This document shows, in pieces, positions 51,663-59,151 of a DNA stretch of 64,000 nt. The notes under the pieces were generated by a model. That model ran no database searches and was not told the origin of the DNA. It saw only the letters and a program-made list of their open reading frames with translations. Made by a program: the position numbers and the translations under genes. Numbering within the stretch: position 1 is the stretch's first letter; each line of letters begins with the position of its first letter. Origin of the DNA: Accumulibacter jenkinsii (lineage in GTDB: Bacteria; Pseudomonadota; Gammaproteobacteria; Burkholderiales; Rhodocyclaceae); NCBI GenBank assembly GCA_036625225.1, contig JAZKUF010000001.1, forward strand, positions 806,001-870,000, in the 5' to 3' direction.

Positions 51663-52630
51663 GCCGCTGGCTGCGTTCGCTCTTGGCCGCGCTGGGCATC
51701 GCGATCAGCAGCACCGTGCTGGCCGACCCGGTACGCCTGGTGTTCGTCGGCGACATCATGCTCGACGATGGACCGGGCCGCCTGATCAGCCGGGGTGGTG
51801 ACCCTCTCCTCCCCTTTGCGCGGCTGCTGACGGATGCCGACTATACCATCGGTAACCTCGAATGCCCGATCGCGACGGTCGGCGAGCCGCTAGCCAGCAA
51901 GATTTTCAGCTTCCGCGCCCACCCCCGGGTCTTGCCCGTGCTGGCCGGACGATTCGACGCGCTTGCGGTCGCCAACAATCATTCCGGCGATTACGGCCAG
52001 CAGGCGTTTCTGCAGACCCTCGCGCTGCTCGCCGGCGAAGGCATCGCCACCTTTGGCGGCGGGCAGCGGCTCGACGAAGCGCATCGGCCGCTGTGGATCG
52101 AACGTCATGGCCTGCGCATTGCCGTGCTGGCGTACAACGAATTCAAGCCACGTTCCTTCGAGGCCGGCGCCGAATGGCCTGGAGTCGCCTGGAGCGAGGA
52201 TAGCCAGGTCGTCGCCGACATTCGCGCCGCCCACGCCGCCGGTGCCGACCTCGTGATTCCGTTCATGCACTGGGGCTGGGAACGTGAAGCGCAGCCGAGC
52301 CGCCGCCAGCGCGAGCTGGCCCGCCTGATGATCGATGCCGGTGCCGGACTGGTGATCGGCGGGCATCCACATGTGACGCAGGGGGTCGAGTATTACCGGG
52401 ACAAGCTGATCGTCTACAGCCTCGGCAACTTCGTTTTCGACGGCTTCGAGTCACCCGCCGGCCGCACCGGCTGGCTGCTGCGCCTGACGCTCGACAGGCA
52501 GGGCCTGCTGGCCTGGGATACCGTCGCCGCGCAGATCGACGACGACGGCACTCCCCACCCCGAGGCCACCATGAAGACTCCCTGCGGCCGCAGAGGAGAT
52601 CCCGTGGTCCACGAATGCGGTCAACCGTAA
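51659..52630 (+). CDS. CapA-family metallophosphatase-like protein
   Basis: The 323-aa protein has a signal peptide (LRSLLAALGIAISSTVLA) and the CapA/PgsA fold: VFVGDIMLDDGPGR (metal-binding Asp), NLECPIATVGEP, VANNHSGDYG, MHWGWEREAQPSRRQRELARLMIDAGAGLVIGGHPHVTQGVEYY and YSLGNFVFD. These motifs give the calcineurin-like metal site and the His-Pro-His of CapA. Family members function in poly-gamma-glutamate or capsule production or anchoring; no other capsule gene is in the window, so the role is open. Confidence 0.88.
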   Translation: MSRWLRSLLAALGIAISSTVLADPVRLVFVGDIMLDDGPGRLISRGGDPLLPFARLLTDADYTIGNLECPIATVGEPLASKIFSFRAHPRVLPVLAGRFDALAVANNHSGDYGQQAFLQTLALLAGEGIATFGGGQRLDEAHRPLWIERHGLRIAVLAYNEFKPRSFEAGAEWPGVAWSEDSQVVADIRAAHAAGADLVIPFMHWGWEREAQPSRRQRELARLMIDAGAGLVIGGHPHVTQGVEYYRDKLIVYSLGNFVFDGFESPAGRTGWLLRLTLDRQGLLAWDTVAAQIDDDGTPHPEATMKTPCGRRGDPVVHECGQP

Positions 52631-52701
52631 GTTTCCGGACGGCCTAAAGCCGGCCTGCGTGGCTGCCGTTAGAGAGTCATTGAGCCGACCAGGAAGCCGC
52701 C

Positions 52702-53760
52702 ATGAAAATCGCCAGTTCCGAGATGCAGATGGTCTCGTCGCACGCCTCACAGCAACGCGACGAAGTTCGCCAATCACTGCGCATGTGGGCCGGGGCGCCG
52801 GGCGCGAACGGCGAGGGGCGCGCCAGTGCGCCGCCGGCCGGCGAGCGGGTCACGCTTTCCGATGCCGGCCGGGCGGCCCAGTCGGCCGACGCCGGCGCCG
52901 TCGCCAGCAGCATGGGGCAGATGGAGAACGATCCGCGTCTGCTCTTCCTGCGCTCGATCATTTTCCTGTTGACCGGCGAGGAGGCGCGCGTCTTCGATCC
53001 GGCGTCGCTGACCGCGTCGGGCGATCCGCCCACGCCGGAGGCCGGCGCCGAGGCAAGCCCGACCGCCGGCACCGCGCGCGCCGCCGGTGCCGGCGTCGAA
53101 TACGACTACCACGCGTCGCATAGCGAAAGCGAGCAGACGTCGTTCTCGGCGCGCGGCGTCGTGCGTACGCAGGATGGCCAAGAGATCCGCTTTGCGGTCG
53201 ACCTGTCGATGTCGCGCAGCTATCAGGAGGAAAGCAGGATCAGCCTGCGCCTCGGCGATGCCGCCCGCCAGCAGAAGGATCCGCTGGTGGTCAATTTTGC
53301 CGGACAGGCCGCAGAACTGAGCGACCAGCGCTTCGCCTTCGATCTCGACGCCGACGGCACCACCGAAAGCGTCAACCGGCTCGTTTCCGGCAGTGGCTTT
53401 CTCGCTCTGGACCGCAATCGCGACGGGCGCATCAACAACGGCAGCGAACTTTTCGGCACCCGGAGCGGCGACGGCTTTGCCGATCTGGCGGCGCTCGACG
53501 ATGACGGCAACGGCTGGATCGATGAAAATGACTCGGTCTATTCCCGCCTCAGCGTCTGGACGCCCGACGCCAATGGCGGCGGCGCGCTGCGCGGCCTCAA
53601 GGAAGCCGATGTCGGCGCCCTCGCGCTGGCCCGCGTCGCCACCCCCTTTGAACTGCGCAGCCAGAGCAACGAGTCCCTCGGTCAGATCCGCAGCAGCGGC
53701 ATCTTCCTCCAGGAGAGCGGCGGCATCGGCAGCCTGCAGCAGGTCGATCTCAGCGTCTGA
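52702..53760 (+). CDS. EF-hand-like calcium-binding protein
   Basis: A 352-aa protein with no signal peptide and a low-complexity N-terminal part. The C-terminal half has three Asp-rich loops: FDLDADGTTES, LDRNRDGRINNGSELFG and LDDDGNGWIDENDSVYS (about 213-280), the D-x-D-x-D-G pattern of calcium loops in secreted RTX-like or VCBS-type proteins. The middle (about 130-190) is a beta-rich segment with RSYQEESRISLRLGD. No secretion signal or glycine-rich RTX nonapeptides are seen. Monocistronic between the CapA gene and the btuF-like gene. A role in surface or matrix assembly is a guess. Confidence 0.72.
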   Translation: MKIASSEMQMVSSHASQQRDEVRQSLRMWAGAPGANGEGRASAPPAGERVTLSDAGRAAQSADAGAVASSMGQMENDPRLLFLRSIIFLLTGEEARVFDPASLTASGDPPTPEAGAEASPTAGTARAAGAGVEYDYHASHSESEQTSFSARGVVRTQDGQEIRFAVDLSMSRSYQEESRISLRLGDAARQQKDPLVVNFAGQAAELSDQRFAFDLDADGTTESVNRLVSGSGFLALDRNRDGRINNGSELFGTRSGDGFADLAALDDDGNGWIDENDSVYSRLSVWTPDANGGGALRGLKEADVGALALARVATPFELRSQSNESLGQIRSSGIFLQESGGIGSLQQVDLSV

Positions 53761-53782
53761 GGGCACCGCAAAGCGGCCCGGA

Positions 53783-54715
53783 TCAGTTCGCCGGCCGGCG
53801 GCTGCGGGCGGTCTCGAGGTGCTGGCACAGCCGCTCGGCGCCGTCGAGCAGACGCGGCGTGTGGCGCTGGATCAGATCGGGAGGGACGAAAAAGAGATTG
53901 CCACGGGCCACCGCGCCGATCGACTGCCAGCGCTTCCAGTCATCGAGCCACTCGGGGCGCGCTTCGTCCATGCCGCTGGCGATGATCGCTTCCGGATTGG
54001 CGGCGATCACCGCTTCGACGGTCACTGCCGGCGCCATCGTCTCCAGCCTGCCGAAGACATTCTCGCCGCCGCAGAGCTGGATGACGTCGGAGATGATCTG
54101 GTGGCGGCCGACGGTCATCAGCGGCTGTTTCCAGATCTGGTAGAAAGTGCGGACCGGCGGCCGCGCGCCATAGCGCTGCTGCAGGTCGGCGAGGCGCTGG
54201 CGAAAGCGCCGGGCCGCGTCGCTCGCCACCAGAGGGCTGCCGGCCAGCACCCCGAGGCGCTCGATCTCGCGTGCGACGTCGGCAATCCGATTCGACTGTG
54301 AGAGGTAGACCGGGATGCCGAGACCGTGCAAACGGTCGAGGTGAGCAGCGGCATTGCCGCTCTGCCAGGCGATGATCAGATCCGGGCGCAGCGCCGCGAC
54401 GCGCTCGAGATCGATCCGCGAGTAAGCGCCGACGCGCGCGATCCGGCTCGCCGCCGGCGGGTACTCGCTGTATTCGACGGTGCCGACGATGCGCTCGCCG
54501 GCGCCGGCGGCGAACAGCGTCTCGGTGAGATGCGGCGCCAGACTGACGATGCGGCGCGCCGGTTGCGCGAGGCGTACCGTCGCGCCGCTATCGTCGACCA
54601 CACTGACCGCCGCCGGGCGATCGGCAGCCAAGCCGCCGCCGGCCAGCGCGAGCGACAGAATGAGCGCCGCGGCCATGTGCGCCACAGACCGCGGTCGGGG
54701 AAAAATCGTAGACAT
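53783..54715 (-). CDS. btuF: Cobalamin-binding periplasmic protein BtuF-like
   Basis: The 310-aa precursor has a signal peptide (AAALILSLALAGGGLAA) and a class III periplasmic binding protein fold: VSLAPHLTETLFAAGAGERIVGTVEYSEYP, RPDLIIAWQSGN, YLSQSNRIADVAREIERLGVLAG, and TFYQIWKQPLMTVGRHQIISDVIQLCGGENVF. The pattern VSLAPHLTETLFAAG and LCGGENVF is that of BtuF, which delivers vitamin B12 to BtuCD. No btuC or btuD is in the window. It is divergent from cobQ with 34 bases between; the pairing of B12 uptake and assembly genes supports the call. Confidence 0.85.
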   Translation of the reverse strand: MSTIFPRPRSVAHMAAALILSLALAGGGLAADRPAAVSVVDDSGATVRLAQPARRIVSLAPHLTETLFAAGAGERIVGTVEYSEYPPAASRIARVGAYSRIDLERVAALRPDLIIAWQSGNAAAHLDRLHGLGIPVYLSQSNRIADVAREIERLGVLAGSPLVASDAARRFRQRLADLQQRYGARPPVRTFYQIWKQPLMTVGRHQIISDVIQLCGGENVFGRLETMAPAVTVEAVIAANPEAIIASGMDEARPEWLDDWKRWQSIGAVARGNLFFVPPDLIQRHTPRLLDGAERLCQHLETARSRRPAN

Positions 54716-54749
54716 GCGACAATCGGGGCAACGAAACCCGGATTTTACG

Positions 54750-56222
54750 ATGAACGAACCCTCCACTCCCAGCCTGATGGTTCAGGGCTGCACTTCGGAC
54801 GCCGGCAAGAGTGTGCTGGTGACCGCGCTGTGCCGCATCCTGCACCGCCGGGGCGTACGCGTCGCGCCTTTCAAGCCGCAGAACATGGCGCTCAATTCGG
54901 CGGTCACCATCGATGGCGGCGAGATCGGTCGCGCACAGGCCTTGCAGGCGCAGGCCGCCGGCCTGCCGGCGCACTCCGACTTCAATCCGGTGCTGTTGAA
55001 ACCGGCGACCGACCAGCGCGCGCAGGTGATCATCCACGGCCGCGCGCTGCTCGACCTCGATGCCCGCGACTACCATGCCTACAAGCCGCGCGCGATGAAA
55101 GCGGTGCTCGAATCCTGGCACCGCCTGTCGGCGCAGTACGACTGCCTGCTCGTCGAAGGCGCCGGCAGCCCGGCGGAGATCAATCTGCGGGATCGCGACA
55201 TCGCCAACATGGGCTTCGCCGAAGCGGTCGATTGCCCGGTGATCCTGATCGCCGACATCGATCGTGGCGGCGTCTTCGCCCATTTCTGCGGCACCCTCGA
55301 CCTGCTTTCGGTGTCCGAGCAGGCGCGCGTCAAGGGCTTCGTGATCAACCGCTTTCGCGGCGACATTGGCCTGCTCGAAAGCGGCCTGCGCTGGCTCGAA
55401 CAACGCACCGGCAAACCGGTGCTGGGCGTCCTGCCCTATCTGCACGGCCTCTATCTCGACGCCGAGGACGCCCTGCCGCGCGCCGCCGAGGAGAAAACGG
55501 CGGCGGCGCTGCGGGTCGTCGCGCCGGTGTACCCGCGGATCTCGAATCACAACGACCTCGACCCCTTGCGTTTCCACCCCGAGGTCGATTTTCGCTTCGT
55601 CGGTCCGCACGAACCACCGCCGCCCTGTGACCTGATCGTCCTGCCGGGGTCGAAAGCGGTGCAGGCCGACCTCGCCTGGCTACGTGCGCAGGGCTGGGAA
55701 GAGGCGATCCGCCGCCACCTGCGCTACGGCGGCAAGCTGATCGGCATCTGTGGCGGCCTGCAGATGCTCGGCCGCGCACTGCACGACCCGCTGGGTCTCG
55801 AAGGCGTCGCCGGCAGCATGCCCGGCCTCGGCTGGCTGGACTACGAAACCCGGCTGGCGGCCGGGAAGACGCTGGAGAATGTCGCCGGCACGCTGCTCCT
55901 GCCCGGTTCGGCAGCTCTCGCCGGTTACCGCATCCATATGGGGGTCAGCCGCGGCCCGGCCCTGGAGCAGCCGGCGGCGATGCTCGCCGGCGCAGCCGAT
56001 GGGGCGCTTTCGGACGATGGCCAGATTCTCGCCACCTACTGCCACGGCCTGTTCGACTCGCCGCCAGCACTGGCGGCGCTGCTCACCTGGGCCGGCCATC
56101 ATCCGAGCGGGAGTTTCGACCCCGGCTTGCGCCGTGAGCAGGATATCGAGCGCCTGGCCGACGCCGTCGAGCAGAGCCTCGACCTGCGCCGCCTGACCGA
56201 ATGGCTGCCCTTACCGGCTTAG
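54750..56222 (+). CDS. cobQ: Cobyric acid synthase CobQ
   Basis: CobQ amidates adenosylcobyrinic acid a,c-diamide to adenosylcobyric acid using glutamine and ATP in B12 synthesis. The 490-aa protein has an N-terminal dethiobiotin-synthase-like P-loop (MVQGCTSDAGKSVLVTALCR), FKPQNMALNSAVT, the conserved EGAGSPAEINL and DIDRGGVFA, and a C-terminal glutamine-amidotransferase domain with catalytic Cys in GICGGLQMLG (about 333) and His in ATYCHGLF. Length is standard (480-510). The start at 54750 is 34 bases from the divergent btuF-like gene. Confidence 0.95.
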   Translation: MNEPSTPSLMVQGCTSDAGKSVLVTALCRILHRRGVRVAPFKPQNMALNSAVTIDGGEIGRAQALQAQAAGLPAHSDFNPVLLKPATDQRAQVIIHGRALLDLDARDYHAYKPRAMKAVLESWHRLSAQYDCLLVEGAGSPAEINLRDRDIANMGFAEAVDCPVILIADIDRGGVFAHFCGTLDLLSVSEQARVKGFVINRFRGDIGLLESGLRWLEQRTGKPVLGVLPYLHGLYLDAEDALPRAAEEKTAAALRVVAPVYPRISNHNDLDPLRFHPEVDFRFVGPHEPPPPCDLIVLPGSKAVQADLAWLRAQGWEEAIRRHLRYGGKLIGICGGLQMLGRALHDPLGLEGVAGSMPGLGWLDYETRLAAGKTLENVAGTLLLPGSAALAGYRIHMGVSRGPALEQPAAMLAGAADGALSDDGQILATYCHGLFDSPPALAALLTWAGHHPSGSFDPGLRREQDIERLADAVEQSLDLRRLTEWLPLPA

Positions 56223-56273
56223 CCGGCGGACGGCGCGCGCCTCGAAGATCGCCGGAGCTTGCGGGAAGCGATC

Positions 56274-56307
56274 ATGACACCGCCGATCCTTGAATGACAC
56301 CGCCGAT
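56274..56307. repeat. 14-bp direct repeats at the boundary of the signalling block
   Basis: ATGACACCGCCGAT occurs at 56274-56287 and again at 56294-56307, six bases apart, just after the cobQ stop and touching the end of the next gene. It could be a regulatory repeat or the trace of a duplication; no inverted-repeat element is associated. Confidence 0.45.
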
Positions 56308-56309
56308 AC

Positions 56310-56777
56310 TTACTCGTCGTCCGGATTCTCGCCGCGCACCAGCAGCAGCGAGGTTTGGCCCTTGCGCACCAGGCGTTCGGCGACACTGCCGATGAAAAAG
56401 CGCTCGATGCCACGCCGCCCGTGCGTGCCGACGACCAGCAGATCGGCCTGCCATTCACTCGCCGCATCGAGCAGCATGTCCGAAACATGCTTCTGTTCCG
56501 ATTCGACGAGTCTGATTTCAGCCTCGACGCCGGCCGCGCGTGCGGTCTCGGCAAGCCTGCCGAGAAAACCCTGCGCGCCCAGGCGCATGCGCGCTTCGGT
56601 CTTGCCAACACTATTCGGCAGCATCATCGCCACTTCCCGCTGGGCGAGAATCGTCTCGTCGATCGCATGGCAGATCGCGAGTTGTGCACCGTTGCTCCTG
56701 GCAAGCTGGACCGCCGCCTCCATGACCTTGCTGGTCATGAAACTCTCATCAACGGCAACCATGATTCGCTTGTACAT
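56310..56777 (-). CDS. Universal stress protein (UspA family)
   Basis: The 155-aa protein is a single UspA domain: YKRIMVAVDESFMTSKVMEAAVQLARSNGAQLAICHAID at the start and ADLLVVGTHGRRGIERFFIGSVAERLVRKGQTSLLLVRG near the end, which has the G-2x-G-9x-G-S nucleotide-binding motif. A Shine-Dalgarno AGGAG precedes the ATG at 56777. It is read away from the HD-GYP operon and toward cobQ. Distinct in sequence from the usp at 40879-41400. Confidence 0.92.
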   Translation of the reverse strand: MYKRIMVAVDESFMTSKVMEAAVQLARSNGAQLAICHAIDETILAQREVAMMLPNSVGKTEARMRLGAQGFLGRLAETARAAGVEAEIRLVESEQKHVSDMLLDAASEWQADLLVVGTHGRRGIERFFIGSVAERLVRKGQTSLLLVRGENPDDE

Positions 56778-57105
56778 GGGTCTTTGCTCCTCGTTTGGCA
56801 AAGTTGTCAGACAAGTGAAACAATAGCACCGATCGCCCTGCCCAGAGCAAACGACGTGTTACTACATTCGCTTACCCACGGCCCGTCGGGTGCGATAGAA
56901 TCGGAAATCGTTCCGACCGGACACGGAAGAGCTTGGCTGGTCACGGTCTCGGGACCATCAGACCAATGGGGTGGGTAACCGCTCCACCGGCCACTCAGGC
57001 AAACCCTACCCGCCCTTCTCGCAGGACTCTTTCCCGATGGACCACACCAAGCCACCACCGTCTTCGGCAGTAGGAGATGCGACGAATTCAGTGAACCGAT
57101 CGTCG
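56778..57105. other. Divergent intergenic region between usp and HD-GYP gene
   Basis: About 330 bases without a convincing gene. A -10-like TAGAAT is at 56896-56901 with a weak TTACCC 18 bases upstream. No other motif is recognised until the hairpin at the HD-GYP start. Confidence 0.4.
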
Positions 57106-57123
57106 GGTTGAGGGAAGTCAACC
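57106..57123 (+). promoter_or_regulatory. Hairpin holding the ribosome-binding site of the HD-GYP gene in its loop
   Basis: A perfect six-base inverted repeat GGTTGA / TCAACC has the loop GGGAAG, so the Shine-Dalgarno sequence AGGGAAG lies mainly in the loop and directly abuts the GTG start codon. It resembles the arrangement at 37222-37240. Confidence 0.45.
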
Positions 57124-58179
57124 GTGAGACTTTCTGCTGTGCTCGTCGATGATTCCGAAGTCAACCTGCTTCTTTTCAAACACCTGATCGCCCGCATCGA
57201 CGACATTGAGGCGATCTGCTTCAAGGCATCCCTCGACGGACTCAACTGGTGTGAAGCGCACGGCGCGGATATTGTGGTGGTCGACTACATGATGCCGGCG
57301 CCAGACGGCATCGAGTTCATCCGCCGCTTCCGCCAGATGCGGGGCATGGGCGATGTTCCCGTGATCATGGTTACTGCCAACAGTCTGGTGGAAACCCGCT
57401 ATCAGGCACTACAGGCCGGGGCAACCGATTTTCTCACCAAGCCGATCGACAAGAATGAGTTTGGCGCCCGAGTCCGGAACATGGCTGCCTTGCGCCGAAG
57501 CCAGAAATTGATCGCCGATCGTGCCGCTCTGCTCGCCAGCGAAGTCGCGGCAGCCACGAAAACCATCATCGAACGTGAGCTGGAAACCATCTTCCGCCTG
57601 TCGAAAGCCGCTGAATACCGTGATCCGGAGACCGGCAGGCACCTTCTGCGCATGGCCCATTACGCGCGACTGATTGCGACGGGACTGAAATTGCCGTCCG
57701 AGGAACGGCAACTTATTTTCGTGGCCGCACCGATGCACGACATTGGCAAAGTGGGGATTCGTGATGAGGTCCTGTTGAAGCGTGGAGGCCTGAGCGGCGA
57801 TGAGTTGCGGGAAATGCGGCAGCACGCCAAAATCGGCCATGAAATCCTGCGCGGCAGCACCTCTCTGGTATTGCAGGCGGCGGCCGTCATCGCGCTCAGC
57901 CACCACGAGAAATTCGATGGCAGCGGCTATCCGTATGGCTTGGCCGGCGAAGAGATTCATCTGCATGGACGCATTGTGGCCCTGGCTGATGTGTTCGACG
58001 CTCTAACCTCGAGTCGCCCGTACAAGGATGCCTGGAACGTAGACCGTGCAGCCGCGTACATTCGCGAACACTCCGGGACACATTTCGATCCGGCTTGCGT
58101 CGCGGTGTTTTTCGCTGTCTGGGATCAGGTGCTGGAGATAAGACGGGACTATGCCGACCTGGCCGAGGAAACCGGTTAG
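57124..58179 (+). CDS. Response regulator with HD-GYP phosphodiesterase domain
   Basis: The 351-aa protein combines a receiver domain (1-130; DDSEVN acidic pocket, Asp54 in VVVDYMMPAPDG, Lys in FLTKPI) with an HD-GYP domain (about 145-340) that shows HD at 205-206 in APMHDIGK, SHHEKFDGSGYPYGL with the intact GYP, and HGRIVALADVFDALTS. Such proteins hydrolyse cyclic di-GMP on phosphorylation. It starts with GTG at 57124 and is the first gene of an apparent three-gene operon with the binding protein and hybrid kinase, which is probably its phosphodonor. Confidence 0.92.
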   Translation: MRLSAVLVDDSEVNLLLFKHLIARIDDIEAICFKASLDGLNWCEAHGADIVVVDYMMPAPDGIEFIRRFRQMRGMGDVPVIMVTANSLVETRYQALQAGATDFLTKPIDKNEFGARVRNMAALRRSQKLIADRAALLASEVAAATKTIIERELETIFRLSKAAEYRDPETGRHLLRMAHYARLIATGLKLPSEERQLIFVAAPMHDIGKVGIRDEVLLKRGGLSGDELREMRQHAKIGHEILRGSTSLVLQAAAVIALSHHEKFDGSGYPYGLAGEEIHLHGRIVALADVFDALTSSRPYKDAWNVDRAAAYIREHSGTHFDPACVAVFFAVWDQVLEIRRDYADLAEETG

Positions 58180-58233
58180 CCGTCTGGTCTGACTTTTTTA
58201 TTTATTAAACTTGCAGGTTGAGGGAGGTTGTCC

Positions 58234-59127
58234 ATGTTGGTGCGAGAGATTCTGGCCAGGGTCCTGCTGGTCGTCCTGACAACTGCGAGCGTTTCCAGCC
58301 TCTGGGCTGCTGATCTGAAGGAGATTCAGGCGCGCGGCGAAATTCGTCACATTGGCATCAGATACGCAAATTTCGTTACGGGGGACGGAGACGGGTTTGA
58401 CGTGGATCTGGTGAAAGGCTTTGCCAGACATATCGGCGTCAAGTATCAACTGGTCTATAGCGACTTCTACAACGTCATTCGCGACCTGCTGGGCAGGAAT
58501 GTCGTGCGCAAAGGTGACGATGTCATCCTGGAGGGCAACTACCCGGTAAAGGGAGACATCATCGCCACGGGGTTTACCGTTCTGCCTTGGCGCGAGCGCG
58601 TTCTCCTCTATTCCGAACCGACTTTCCCCTCCCAGGTCCTGCTGATTGCCCGTGCTGACTGGCCTTATGCGCCGATCAAGGAAAGCGGCAGTCTTGAGAA
58701 GGATATACAGCAGACCAAGAGCTTGATTGGCAGGAACAGTCTGCTGGTCATGGAACGGACCTGCCTCGACCCGGCCAACTATGGCCTGAAAGGAAGGGGC
58801 ATCGATCTGCGTACCTACACCAAGAACACGAATCTCAACGAGATGGTTCCGGCGCTCCTGAACAAGGAAGCTGAACTGACCTTGCTCGACGTTCCGGACG
58901 CCATTCTCGACCTGAAGAAATGGACAGGAAAGATCAAAATAATCGGCCCGATATCGGAGGAACAGCAACTGGCGGCAGCGTTTCCGAAGTCTTCGCCGGA
59001 ACTGCGCGCCGCGTTCAACGAATACCTGCGGCTGATCAAGGCCGATGGAAGCTACGACAGACTGGTCAACAAGTATTATCCAGGCATTCGGCGCTATTTT
59101 CCCGACTTCTTTGCCAGAAAGGGTTGA
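58234..59127 (+). CDS. Periplasmic solute-binding protein (family 3-like)
   Basis: The 297-aa precursor has a signal peptide (LARVLLVVLTTASVSSLWAA) and a type-3 solute-binding fold: IRHIGIRYANFVTGDGDGFDVDLVKGFARHIGVKYQLVYSDF, GDIIATGFTVLPWRERVLLYSEPTF and NEMVPALLNKEAELTLLDVPDAI. Instead of a permease gene it is followed after 24 bases by a hybrid kinase, so it probably presents its ligand to the sensor rather than to a transporter. The ATG at 58234 is six bases after the strong AGGGAGG at 58221-58227. Confidence 0.85.
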   Translation: MLVREILARVLLVVLTTASVSSLWAADLKEIQARGEIRHIGIRYANFVTGDGDGFDVDLVKGFARHIGVKYQLVYSDFYNVIRDLLGRNVVRKGDDVILEGNYPVKGDIIATGFTVLPWRERVLLYSEPTFPSQVLLIARADWPYAPIKESGSLEKDIQQTKSLIGRNSLLVMERTCLDPANYGLKGRGIDLRTYTKNTNLNEMVPALLNKEAELTLLDVPDAILDLKKWTGKIKIIGPISEEQQLAAAFPKSSPELRAAFNEYLRLIKADGSYDRLVNKYYPGIRRYFPDFFARKG

Positions 59128-59151
59128 GCGGACCGGAAACGGATCGTGTCC

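Noticed and set aside
56807..57121. 104-aa minus-strand ORF before the HD-GYP gene
   Set aside because: No ribosome-binding site, no family-like motif, and it covers what appears to be promoter sequence for two divergent genes.
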